Shown here one piece after another: positions 1-6,508 of a stretch of DNA of 25,245 bases. A model generated the notes under the pieces. It saw only the letters and a program-made list of their open reading frames with translations. It searched no databases and was not told the DNA's origin. Location of the stretch: assembly GCA_020441345.1 (NCBI GenBank), contig JAGRMK010000312.1:1-25245 (forward strand), written 5' to 3'. Made by a program: the position numbers and the translations under genes. Each line of letters begins with the position of its first letter. Position 1 is the stretch's first letter. The stretch comes from Paracoccaceae bacterium (GTDB taxonomy: Bacteria > Pseudomonadota > Alphaproteobacteria > Rhodobacterales > Rhodobacteraceae).

Positions 1-77
1 CCAACGGAACCGATCAACAGGGCGATCAGCACCTGCCAGTCGAGCAGCATTTGAATGCCGGAAAGAATGTCGCTCAC
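1..77 (-). CDS. tctA: TctA-type transporter large membrane subunit, N-terminal fragment
   Basis: This is the first 25 or so codons of a gene that runs off the left edge. It starts with GTG, 12 bases after the tctB stop, with an AAGGAA-like ribosome site about 8-12 bases upstream. The visible peptide begins VSDILSGIQMLLDWQVLIAL, which matches the usual start of TctA proteins: a short amphipathic lead followed by the first membrane helix. TctA is the large inner-membrane subunit (about 500 residues, 10-12 helices) of tripartite tricarboxylate transporters, which import carboxylates using an ion gradient. Identity rests on this short N-terminus plus its place after tctC and tctB; the rest of the gene is not in the window. 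Confidence 0.8.
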   Translation of the reverse strand, partial: MSDILSGIQMLLDWQVLIALLIGSV

Positions 78-89
78 TGGGGAATTTCC

Positions 90-629
90 TTAAAGATAGG
101 TCAGCCAGAAAACCCGGATGCTCGCGGGCAGATATTCATAGATCGCCCCGGCCGGGATCCGGACCTGAAGGAACCCGCGGAAAGTGATAACGATCACCAC
201 CCCGAGGACCAGCAACGACACAAGATGCCGCGGGCGTCGATACCCCGCCCTGAGCGCCAGTAGAACCGCGGCCAGCATGGTTGTCGGCAGGTAGCCAAGA
301 CGCGGAACCACCGCGACATAGACCAGGAACCAGCCCGCATATTCAAGCGCGCGCACCCATTGCCAGACCTCTTGCCAGCGACCGGGCCGCCGCAGCGACC
401 AGGCCGACGACAGGAAATGCAGAAAGGCGAAAAAGGTCATCGCCGCCAGCGACACGGTGGGCCAGAAGGCAGGCTGCGAAAAGATCTGCCGCGTGCCCCG
501 CCAGGGGCTCTGGCTTTCGATCTGCGACAGCAGAAACAGGGACATGAGCAGAAAGGTCGTGGCGAACACGATATCGCCGGGCCGCCGGTAGCGTTTGAAC
601 ATTTCTTGCAAAGACTTGAGGCGCGACAT
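90..629 (-). CDS. tctB: TctB-type transporter small membrane subunit
   Basis: A 179-residue protein with four hydrophobic stretches (about residues 19-37, 55-77, 98-126 and 137-157) and a short basic cytoplasmic N-terminus. This is the normal size and topology of TctB, the small, poorly conserved membrane subunit of tripartite tricarboxylate transporters. It lies between the binding-protein gene tctC (67 bases upstream) and tctA (12 bases downstream), the common order for this family. A good ribosome site (AAGGGGA) sits about 10 bases before the ATG. The low sequence conservation of the family means the call depends on topology and context as well as sequence. The imported substrate cannot be read from the sequence. 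Confidence 0.85.
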   Translation of the reverse strand: MSRLKSLQEMFKRYRRPGDIVFATTFLLMSLFLLSQIESQSPWRGTRQIFSQPAFWPTVSLAAMTFFAFLHFLSSAWSLRRPGRWQEVWQWVRALEYAGWFLVYVAVVPRLGYLPTTMLAAVLLALRAGYRRPRHLVSLLVLGVVIVITFRGFLQVRIPAGAIYEYLPASIRVFWLTYL

Positions 630-661
630 CCGTCCGTGTTCCCCTTCGCCAAAAGTTGAAA

Positions 662-685
662 CGGCCCGCCGGCAGGGGCGGGCCG
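662..685 (-). terminator. Strong hairpin between tctC and tctB, attenuator or mRNA-stabilising stem
   Basis: A perfect 9-base-pair stem (CGGCCCGCC / GGCGGGCCG) with a 6-base loop lies 11 bases after the tctC stop codon on the minus strand. It is followed in the direction of transcription by TTTCAACTTTT, a broken T-run. The next gene, tctB, starts 32 bases beyond the stem. Such stems after periplasmic binding-protein genes commonly protect the upstream message or cause partial termination, so that binding protein is made in excess over the membrane subunits. Whether it terminates fully or partly is inference. Confidence 0.7.
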
Positions 686-696
686 ATCGATTGACC

Positions 697-1644
697 TCAG
701 TCGAGCATGCCGGCGATCACGCTCAGCGTCTCGATGTCACGGGCGATCTGCGCGGTCGCCTCGTCGGCGTTCTGCCAGTAGACCAGCGCCCCGGTATCGG
801 CGGCCAGTTGCTGCACGCGCTCGGAAGCCAGGGTGCGCTGTGCCACTTCGGCGATCCGGTCGCGCACGTCCTGCGGCGTGTCGCGATGCACGAACAGCCC
901 GTTCCACAGCGCAATGTCCAGTTCCGGCACGAGTTCACTGACCGTCGGCGTGTCCGGCGTCAGGCTGATACGCTCACCGCCGACCGACGCCAGCACCTTG
1001 ACCTGGTCGAGGCACGGCAGAATCAGTTGCAGCGTCGTGTTGATGACATCCACGTCGCCCGAAGCCAGCGTGTTGCAGTCGAGCATGTCGAACGCCGCAT
1101 CAGACGCATAGGAAAAGCCAAGCGCAGCGGCAGCGGCAAACGTGACCTGCGTGGGGATCAGCGGCGCGCCGAAATGACCCAGCACGACGTCGTGATCCTG
1201 CGCATAGGCGGCCAGGCCGGCCATGTCGTCATAGGGCGCATCGGCCCCGGCGGCGATCACGAACGGATAGGTCAGGAAATTGCCAATCGGCTCGAACGGA
1301 TTCGGGTTCAGTTCGGGAATACCGATCTGCGGGCCGACAACCGGGACGGCAATGATGAACGAGCCGATGGTGTAGCCGTCGGCGGGGGCCGTCGCGACCT
1401 CGATCGCGCCGGGGAACGGGCCGCCGCCGCCGCCCGGACGGTTCACGACCCCGGTCGGCACGCCGTAAGCCGCCTGGAAATCTTCGGCGATGAAGCGTGT
1501 GATCACATCTTCCAGATCGCCCGGTGGCCAGGGCACGACAAAGGACACGGGCCGGTCAGGATATTCGGCCCAAAGCGCCGTCGGTGCAACGACGCTGGCC
1601 AGACCCAGACCGACGGTCAAGGCAGTGGTGGAAAAAATGTTCAT
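697..1644 (-). CDS. tctC: TctC-type periplasmic substrate-binding protein
   Basis: A 315-residue solute-binding protein of the Bug/TctC family, which captures a small carboxylate in the periplasm and hands it to TctA/TctB. The N-terminus is a probable signal peptide with a hydrophobic core at about residues 8-23 and likely cleavage after LWA, giving mature EYPDRP. Family features are the first strand VSFVVPWPPGD at about residues 31-41, in the place of the usual PGG-D substrate loop, a PGGGGG turn near residue 60, and the late motif NGLFVHRDTP. The chosen ATG has a GGGAG ribosome site about 10 bases upstream. An ATG 18 codons earlier (1698) and a GTG at 1674 are also possible; the chosen n-region lacks Lys/Arg, which is slightly unusual. 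It is divergent from an IclR regulator that probably controls it. Confidence 0.9.
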   Translation of the reverse strand: MNIFSTTALTVGLGLASVVAPTALWAEYPDRPVSFVVPWPPGDLEDVITRFIAEDFQAAYGVPTGVVNRPGGGGGPFPGAIEVATAPADGYTIGSFIIAVPVVGPQIGIPELNPNPFEPIGNFLTYPFVIAAGADAPYDDMAGLAAYAQDHDVVLGHFGAPLIPTQVTFAAAAALGFSYASDAAFDMLDCNTLASGDVDVINTTLQLILPCLDQVKVLASVGGERISLTPDTPTVSELVPELDIALWNGLFVHRDTPQDVRDRIAEVAQRTLASERVQQLAADTGALVYWQNADEATAQIARDIETLSVIAGMLD

Positions 1645-1745
1645 GATGCTGGAACTCCCTGATGCAGTCTTCACTGTTTGATGCGGCTGACCTTGCATTT
1701 CATTGCCGGTTCATTATTGTTACCGCAGGTTCAAATATGTTGCGC

Positions 1746-1758
1746 ATGGAAAATCCAT
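1746..1758. promoter_or_regulatory. Candidate IclR-family operator
   Basis: A perfect palindrome ATGGA-AAA-TCCAT lies immediately before the chosen iclR start codon, in the 114-base gap between iclR and the divergent tctC. It resembles the TGGA...TCCA dyads bound by several IclR-family regulators, so it may be the autoregulatory operator. A possible sigma70-like element for iclR, TTGCAT at 1693 and TATTGT at 1715 (16-base spacer), lies upstream. Function is inferred from position and symmetry only. Confidence 0.4.
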
Positions 1759-2565
1759 ATGTCAACGATGAATCAAATAGCGAGACCTCGGATGAACGAA
1801 AACGAACCTCGGCGAACAACGATGAACAGTGTCGACAGGGCCCTGGGGCTCTTGCGGCACTTTTCTGTGCAGACCCCGGAATTCGGCCTGAGCGCGCTGG
1901 CGCGGATTTCCGGCAATGACAAGACAACCACGTTGCGCTGCCTGACGGCGCTGGAACGCAACGGCATCGTCGAACAGAATCCAGAAACCAAGAAATACCG
2001 TATCGGCTTTGCGCCGCTGCACCTGTCGCGGATCCGCGAGAAATCCTTTCCGGTTCAGGCGCTGCTGCAACCGATCCTGACGCGGATCACGCAAGAGGTC
2101 GGTGAAACCACGCATGCCAGCATGGTGACGCATCTGGAGCTGGTGAACGTGGCGATTGCCGAGCCGAACCGCGCCACCCGCGTGTTTGTCGATCCCTCGG
2201 AACCTCTGCCGTTTCACGCCACGGCGTCGGGCATGGCGTTGCTCGCCTTCATGACGCCCGAGGCGCGCAAGGATCTGAATCTGCCGCAGGATCTTCAATC
2301 TTTCACCGCCGGCACACCACGCCATCTGGCGGATCTTGAGGTCAGATTGCAAACCATCCGCAAAGAGGGACTCGCCCGCGCACCCAGCACTTTCGAAGAC
2401 GATGTCGTCGGCACGGCGGTGCCGTTCTTTGGCTGGTCAGGCAGGGTAATCGGCGTGATCGCCGTTGCCGCCGTGGCTTCGCGATATGACGCGGCGCTAC
2501 AGAATCGGGTCGACGCTGCGCTGCGCGACGCCAGCGCCGAGATTTCGCGGCAGATGGGCGGCTAG
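1759..2565 (+). CDS. IclR-family transcriptional regulator
   Basis: A 268-residue regulator of the IclR family. Residues 22-85 form the winged helix-turn-helix (starting SVDRALGLLRHFS, then LSALARISGNDKTTTLRCLTALE in the recognition region), followed by the wing (QNPETKKYRIGF). Residues about 95-265 form the effector-binding domain, with the typical PLPFHATASGMALLAF segment and the closing VPFFGWSGRVIGVIAVAA segment. The open frame extends 27 codons upstream, but those residues do not look like an IclR start; ATG 1759 was chosen, with GGAAA about 6-10 bases upstream. ATG 1792 is an alternative. Being divergent from the TTT transporter, it probably senses the transported compound or a metabolite of it; the effector is not known. 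Confidence 0.9.
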   Translation: MSTMNQIARPRMNENEPRRTTMNSVDRALGLLRHFSVQTPEFGLSALARISGNDKTTTLRCLTALERNGIVEQNPETKKYRIGFAPLHLSRIREKSFPVQALLQPILTRITQEVGETTHASMVTHLELVNVAIAEPNRATRVFVDPSEPLPFHATASGMALLAFMTPEARKDLNLPQDLQSFTAGTPRHLADLEVRLQTIRKEGLARAPSTFEDDVVGTAVPFFGWSGRVIGVIAVAAVASRYDAALQNRVDAALRDASAEISRQMGG

Positions 2566-2588
2566 CCCCCGCGGCGACCGCTCGGGGC
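2565..2588. terminator. Possible weak bidirectional stem between convergent iclR and ugd
   Basis: An imperfect GC stem (GCCCCCG with CGGGGC, one bulge, loop of about 11 bases) occupies the 25-base gap between the convergent stops of iclR and ugd. There is no clear T-run on either side, so it may stop transcription only weakly or not at all. Confidence 0.25.
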
Positions 2589-2590
2589 CG

Positions 2591-3757
2591 TCAATCCACG
2601 CCGAACAGGTCGCGGGTAAATACCTTGTCATCGACATCGACCAGATCCGGCGCGCGGCGGTTGGCCAGGATCACATCGGCGGCGGCCTTGAACGCCGCAA
2701 GGTCGGGTTCGACACGACACCCTTGCAACGTGCCACCCGTCAACGCGGGTTCGTGAACGATCACCTCGACCCCCTGCGCAACCAGCCGGTCCATGATGCC
2801 CAGCACCGCGCTTTGACGGTAGTTGTCAGAATCCTTTTTCATCGCCAGTCGGTAAATGCCCACCACGCGCGGAGCACGACGCAGAATCTGGTGGGCGATG
2901 AAATCCTTGCGCGTCCGGTTGGCATCGACCACGGCCTGAATCAGGTTTTGCGGCACATCGTGATAGTTCGCCAGCAACTGCTGGCTGTCCTTGGGCAGGC
3001 AATAACCGCCAAAGCCGAACGATGGATTGTTGTAGTGCATTCCGATTCGCGGATCCAGACCGACCCCTTCGATGATCTGACGCGTGTTCAACCCGTGCAC
3101 CAGGGCGAAGCTGTCCAACTCGTTGAAATACGCAACCCGCAACGCCAGATAGGTATTGGCGAAAAGCTTCGTTGCCTCGGCCTCGGTCGGGTCGATGATC
3201 AGCACCGGACAATCCCGGGCGATTGCACCGCCCTGCAAAAGGTCGGCAAAGGTTTCGGCGGCTTCGCCCTGCCCGCCGACGATGATCCGCGAGGGATAAA
3301 GGTTGTCGTGCAGCGCCCGGCCTTCGCGCAGGAATTCGGGCGAAAACAGAATGTCGCGATAGCCGGTCTGCGCGCGCATCCGCTCGGTAAAACCGACCGG
3401 AACCGTCGATTTGATCACCAGCACCGCGCCAGGCGCCAGGCCGCGGGCGGTGTCGATCACCGATTGCACGCTTGAGGTGTCAAAACCGTTGGTATGAGGG
3501 TCGTAATTGGTCGGCGTTGCGATCACCAGATAGTCGGCATTGCAAAACGCCTCGACCGGATTGGTGGTGGCGCGCAGCGACAGACGACCCTTTGCCAGAT
3601 AGGCCTGGATTTCGGGATCGACAATCGGCGACCGGCGGGCGTTGACCTGGTCGACACGATCCTGCGACAGATCCAGGGCGACGACATCATTGTGCTGCGC
3701 CAGCAGAATGGCGTTCGACAGGCCGACATATCCCAATCCAGCAACGGCGATTTTCAT
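2591..3757 (-). CDS. ugd: UDP-glucose 6-dehydrogenase
   Basis: A 388-residue enzyme that oxidises UDP-glucose to UDP-glucuronate with two NAD+, in the cytoplasm. The N-terminal Rossmann motif MKIAVAGLGYVGLSNA binds NAD; the catalytic cysteine is C253 in GFGGYCLPKDSQQLL; the UDP-binding C-terminal domain has MKKDSDNYRQSAVLG. Length and these motifs match the short (388-residue) Ugd form of E. coli exactly. A GGGTGA ribosome site precedes the ATG. It is convergent with iclR and divergent from the glycan genes starting at 3971, and it supplies UDP-GlcA for an acidic polysaccharide, in keeping with galU and galE further right. The final residues FTRDLFGVD give a normal end. Confidence 0.97.
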   Translation of the reverse strand: MKIAVAGLGYVGLSNAILLAQHNDVVALDLSQDRVDQVNARRSPIVDPEIQAYLAKGRLSLRATTNPVEAFCNADYLVIATPTNYDPHTNGFDTSSVQSVIDTARGLAPGAVLVIKSTVPVGFTERMRAQTGYRDILFSPEFLREGRALHDNLYPSRIIVGGQGEAAETFADLLQGGAIARDCPVLIIDPTEAEATKLFANTYLALRVAYFNELDSFALVHGLNTRQIIEGVGLDPRIGMHYNNPSFGFGGYCLPKDSQQLLANYHDVPQNLIQAVVDANRTRKDFIAHQILRRAPRVVGIYRLAMKKDSDNYRQSAVLGIMDRLVAQGVEVIVHEPALTGGTLQGCRVEPDLAAFKAAADVILANRRAPDLVDVDDKVFTRDLFGVD

Positions 3758-3884
3758 TGGATCACCCTGGCATCCTCGGCGTTAAGAAATCCCCAATGCC
3801 GCATCAGACCGGGTGCCCCGGCGCAATGCAAGGGCGCAAGCGAAGGCGCACGGCACCCTGACCATCGGTGGAACATGGACATAT

Positions 3885-3911
3885 CCCGGTGTTGAGCGGT
3901 ATCAAGCCGGG
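3885..3911. promoter_or_regulatory. Strong dyad overlapping a possible promoter of the glycan operon
   Basis: CCCGGT-(G)-TTGA-GCGGTA-TCAA-GCCGGG forms a stem of five GC pairs, a wobble and, after one bulged base, four more pairs around a 6-base loop. A possible sigma70-like promoter (TTGAGC at 3892, TATTGG at 3914, spacer 16) places its -35 box inside the dyad, about 80 bases before the ATG at 3971. It could be an operator or a leader hairpin; there is no T-run, so a terminator is less likely. Confidence 0.35.
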
Positions 3912-3970
3912 TGTATTGGTCCAGACGGCGGCGTCCCGCGGCGCCTCGACCAGAGCCAGAAGGGAACCCG

Positions 3971-4549
3971 ATGACCGATTTTCTCGACGCTTTCCTGCGT
4001 GATCGGGTATTGGCGCTGCGTGAGTCACACCTTGCCGGGCCGGTCGAAAGCGATGCCCGCCTTGCCGACGGGATCTATTTCAGCTGGGGTGCGGACAAGT
4101 CGCAGTGCATGGTCACGCTGTCCGGTGAGCCGGGCATGATCTTGTCTTTCGATGCCACGAGCCATGGAAAGCCCGGATGGTTTTCCTTGAATTTCGATCT
4201 TGGCACCGGGTCGTTGGAGGCGGGCGATACGCTGGTGTTGATCGCCGAGGGGGCAATGACCGGCGCGGCAGGCCTGCCGCTATTCGTGCGGTCCAATGTC
4301 GATGGCGCGCTGATCGACATGCCGTTTTCTGAAACGCTGGACCTGCATGCCACCAATGGCATCGTGACGCTCTTTCATCCCGTGCACGCGCATTCCGGTG
4401 TCTGCGGCAAGCCAGCCTTTCACACCCTGGTGGCCAGCTTGCCGCCAACGCCGTTCCACGTCAGCCTGCGCGCGCTGCGCGTGTTGCGCATTCCGGCGAG
4501 CCGGGGTCTGCCGAGCGAACCGCAGACCCTGTCCTCGCTGGCCTCGTAG
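3971..4549 (+). CDS. Hypothetical protein, first gene of the glycan run
   Basis: A 192-residue protein that I do not recognise. It has no signal peptide and no membrane helix. The middle part (about residues 37-150) alternates hydrophobic and polar residues with many Gly, Thr and Asp, as in a beta-sandwich (for example WFSLNFDLGTGSLEAGDTLVL). The end, HVSLRALRVLRIPASRG, is basic and helical. The ATG at 3971 has a good ribosome site (AAGGGA, 6-7 bases before); an upstream in-frame ATG at 3911 lacks one. It ends 5 bases before the fucosyltransferase-like gene, so the two are probably co-transcribed and translationally coupled. A role in surface glycan synthesis or its control is inferred from position only. 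Confidence 0.75.
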   Translation: MTDFLDAFLRDRVLALRESHLAGPVESDARLADGIYFSWGADKSQCMVTLSGEPGMILSFDATSHGKPGWFSLNFDLGTGSLEAGDTLVLIAEGAMTGAAGLPLFVRSNVDGALIDMPFSETLDLHATNGIVTLFHPVHAHSGVCGKPAFHTLVASLPPTPFHVSLRALRVLRIPASRGLPSEPQTLSSLAS

Positions 4550-4554
4550 CGCGG

Positions 4555-5466
4555 ATGGCCTCGGGGTTGCAGCCCGCTTTGACGCTCTCCGCGCCGGGGC
4601 ATTTCCTGGTGCAGCCCAGGCTGTTCATCGACACGCAACACGGGCTTTGCAACCGGCTGCGCGCCCTGTCTTCGGCGGTGCCAGTTGCCCGCGCCACCGG
4701 ACGGCGGCTTGTCGTGGTCTGGCGCCCCGACCACCATTGCCAGGCGCGGCTTTCCGATCTTCTGGCCTATACCGGCCCGGTGATCGAGGATGACGCCGCT
4801 GATCTGATGCGTCAGCGTGCGGCGCGAGTCTACAACTACATGGAAATCGAAGAGGGCGCGTGCTACCGTGAACCCATTCTGGATGGCGCGCAGCCCATCG
4901 ACGGTGACATCTACGTGCGCGCCGCCGACATGCTGGCAGGGCCGTTCAGCAACGATCCGGCGGCCTATCGGTTTCTGGCCAGGCAGCAGCCCAGCGACGC
5001 GGTGCTGGATCTGGTCCGGTCGGTGCCGCGCCCGTCGGATGTGGCGGTGCATATCCGCATGGGCACCGGCCCCGATTTCGATCACCTGAGCTACGAATCC
5101 CCCGCGAACTGGCCCGCCGCACGACATCGGGAACTGGCTGACTGGCGCCGGAAAAGCGACGTGTCCCGCTTTGTCGCCCGGCTTGACGCGCTGATCGCGG
5201 AAGGTTCGGCCAGCACGATCTTTGCCGCAGCCGACCTGCAAGCTGCCTATGCCGTGCTCGAAGAACGGTATGGCCCGCGGTTGCGGGTTCTGCGTCGCGA
5301 TCTGTTCGACCGCTCGGCGGCGCAACTGCAATATGCGCTGGCCGATCTGATGCTGCTGACCACCGCGCCCCGGTTCCTCGCGAGCACCTGGAGTTCGTTT
5401 TCGGACGTGGCGCAATGGCTGGCTCGGCCCGGACGGTTGCATGAGCGCAGCGGTATCGATTTCTGA
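4555..5466 (+). CDS. Fucosyltransferase-like glycosyltransferase (GT-B, HxR motif)
   Basis: A 303-residue cytoplasmic protein with two marks of the fucosyltransferase superfamily (alpha-1,2, alpha-1,6 and O-fucosyltransferases). These are an early GLCNRLRALSSAVPVARATG segment (about residues 30-49) followed by RLVVVWRPDHHC, and the donor-binding H-x-R motif in VAVHIRMGTG (H166, R168). The C-terminal part has a typical late strand-turn (LADLMLLTTAPRFLASTWSSFS), where the family has its conserved Ser/Thr near the nucleotide. The enzymes known with these motifs use GDP-fucose; the donor here is not proven, and no GDP-fucose genes are in the window. The start follows the preceding stop by 5 bases with a weak ribosome site, suggesting translational coupling. 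The GT call is firm; the sugar is not. Confidence 0.75.
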   Translation: MASGLQPALTLSAPGHFLVQPRLFIDTQHGLCNRLRALSSAVPVARATGRRLVVVWRPDHHCQARLSDLLAYTGPVIEDDAADLMRQRAARVYNYMEIEEGACYREPILDGAQPIDGDIYVRAADMLAGPFSNDPAAYRFLARQQPSDAVLDLVRSVPRPSDVAVHIRMGTGPDFDHLSYESPANWPAARHRELADWRRKSDVSRFVARLDALIAEGSASTIFAAADLQAAYAVLEERYGPRLRVLRRDLFDRSAAQLQYALADLMLLTTAPRFLASTWSSFSDVAQWLARPGRLHERSGIDF

Positions 5467-5489
5467 TCCGCGCCGTTCCGCACCGCAGG

Positions 5490-5519
5490 TTGCCAAGGCC
5501 GAATGCCCGGCACTAGACT
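5490..5519 (+). promoter_or_regulatory. Possible sigma70-like promoter
   Basis: TTGCCA and TAGACT separated by 18 bases lie just after the fucosyltransferase-like stop codon and about 35 bases before the ATG at 5555. The fit to the consensus is fair; support is by eye only. Confidence 0.3.
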
Positions 5520-5554
5520 CTGATGGCACCAGCAGGCGGGACAGAAGGCACGGC

Positions 5555-6430
5555 ATGCAACACGACGATGACAGGCGGGGCGCGGCCCTTGTGTTCTCGC
5601 TGGGGGCTGGGACGCGGCTGTCGTCACACCTCGAGGCGCTGTCGCCGCGCCCGGCGGTGGTGATGCTTGTCGATCCGGTGCCGGTTTCAGCGCCCGCACT
5701 CCCGCAATTGCCCCCGCTGTCCTGGATAGAAGGGGTGCCCGGCCCCGAAACCGGCAAAGCCGAGCTGCGGCGGTTTTCGTTGCCCGGACTGTGCGGTCTT
5801 GCTCCGGCGACCGAAGCCCTTTGGCGTCTCTATCCCGGCCTGACCGAACTGGCGCCGCTCTGCGTCCCGATGGTGGAAGTCGCCGGACTGGCCCCAAGGA
5901 TCCGCGACCTGCCTTCCCCCCTGGCGATCATCATCGACGCGCCGGGGCTTGAAGCACCGCTGCTTTCCCTGCTGGCAGACCATGGCGCGCTGGAGTGCGC
6001 GACCACCCTGTCTCTGCGCTGTGCCACCGAAGCCTGCTTTGAGGGTGCCGTCGCGGCCGCCGACCTCTGCAGCCGGCTTGAGTCCCTTCTGTTCGACGAG
6101 ATCGGGCGCGACGACGAAGACCCCGACTGGCCGGTGATCCGCTTTCGTCATTCGCCCCTGCGTCGCCAGATCGCAGAGCTTGAAACCGCACTCGGCGAAA
6201 TCACACGGAGCAGCGCGGCGGAAATAGCCGAACTGGAAGAACGGGTTGCCGCCTTGAGAACCGAAGCCGCGATCCTGACCGAACGTCTTGCCCGGGCCGA
6301 GGTTCTGGTCCGGAAACGGAGCCGTGAACGCGACGCCGCGCGCACCGCGGAAACCCGCCTGCGTGAGCGGTTGGCGGTGCCGGACCCGCTGACATCCAAC
6401 CGCGAAGTCCCCGAGACGCCGGGCCAATAA
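5555..6430 (+). CDS. Methyltransferase-like (FkbM-type?) domain fused to a coiled coil
   Basis: A 291-residue protein of unknown role. Residues about 8-30 (ALVFSLGAGTRLSSHLEAL, then VVMLVDPVP) look like motif I and the following acidic strand end of a Rossmann methyltransferase. Residues about 125-150 (SPLAIIIDAPGLEAPLLSLL) recall the I-D-x-G-x-E strand-helix of FkbM methyltransferases. The rest is not well matched, so it may be a degenerate, non-catalytic relative. Residues about 203-273 are a charged heptad-rich coiled coil (IAELETALGEI, then EIAELEERVAALRTEAAIL). The ATG at 5555 has an AGAAGG ribosome site 8 bases upstream; an earlier in-frame ATG at 5441 would overlap the previous gene and is less likely. 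It resembles the next gene in overall design. A scaffolding role in the glycan system is inference. Confidence 0.7.
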   Translation: MQHDDDRRGAALVFSLGAGTRLSSHLEALSPRPAVVMLVDPVPVSAPALPQLPPLSWIEGVPGPETGKAELRRFSLPGLCGLAPATEALWRLYPGLTELAPLCVPMVEVAGLAPRIRDLPSPLAIIIDAPGLEAPLLSLLADHGALECATTLSLRCATEACFEGAVAAADLCSRLESLLFDEIGRDDEDPDWPVIRFRHSPLRRQIAELETALGEITRSSAAEIAELEERVAALRTEAAILTERLARAEVLVRKRSRERDAARTAETRLRERLAVPDPLTSNREVPETPGQ

Positions 6431-6508
6431 CCTCTGCGTGTCTGGATCATCCCGGGGGAATATGTTCAATTGGCCCAGGCGTTCCGGCGGCGGCACCGCA
6501 CAGATCAC

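Noticed and set aside
595..1662. Long plus-strand open frame (355 codons) opposite tctC
   Set aside because: Its peptide is Arg/Gly/Asp-rich without family features and lies fully antisense to a well-supported binding-protein gene; it reflects high GC content.
4420..5757. Long minus-strand frame (445 codons) opposite the fucosyltransferase-like gene
   Set aside because: Low-complexity composition and no recognisable domain; the plus-strand gene has clear family motifs.
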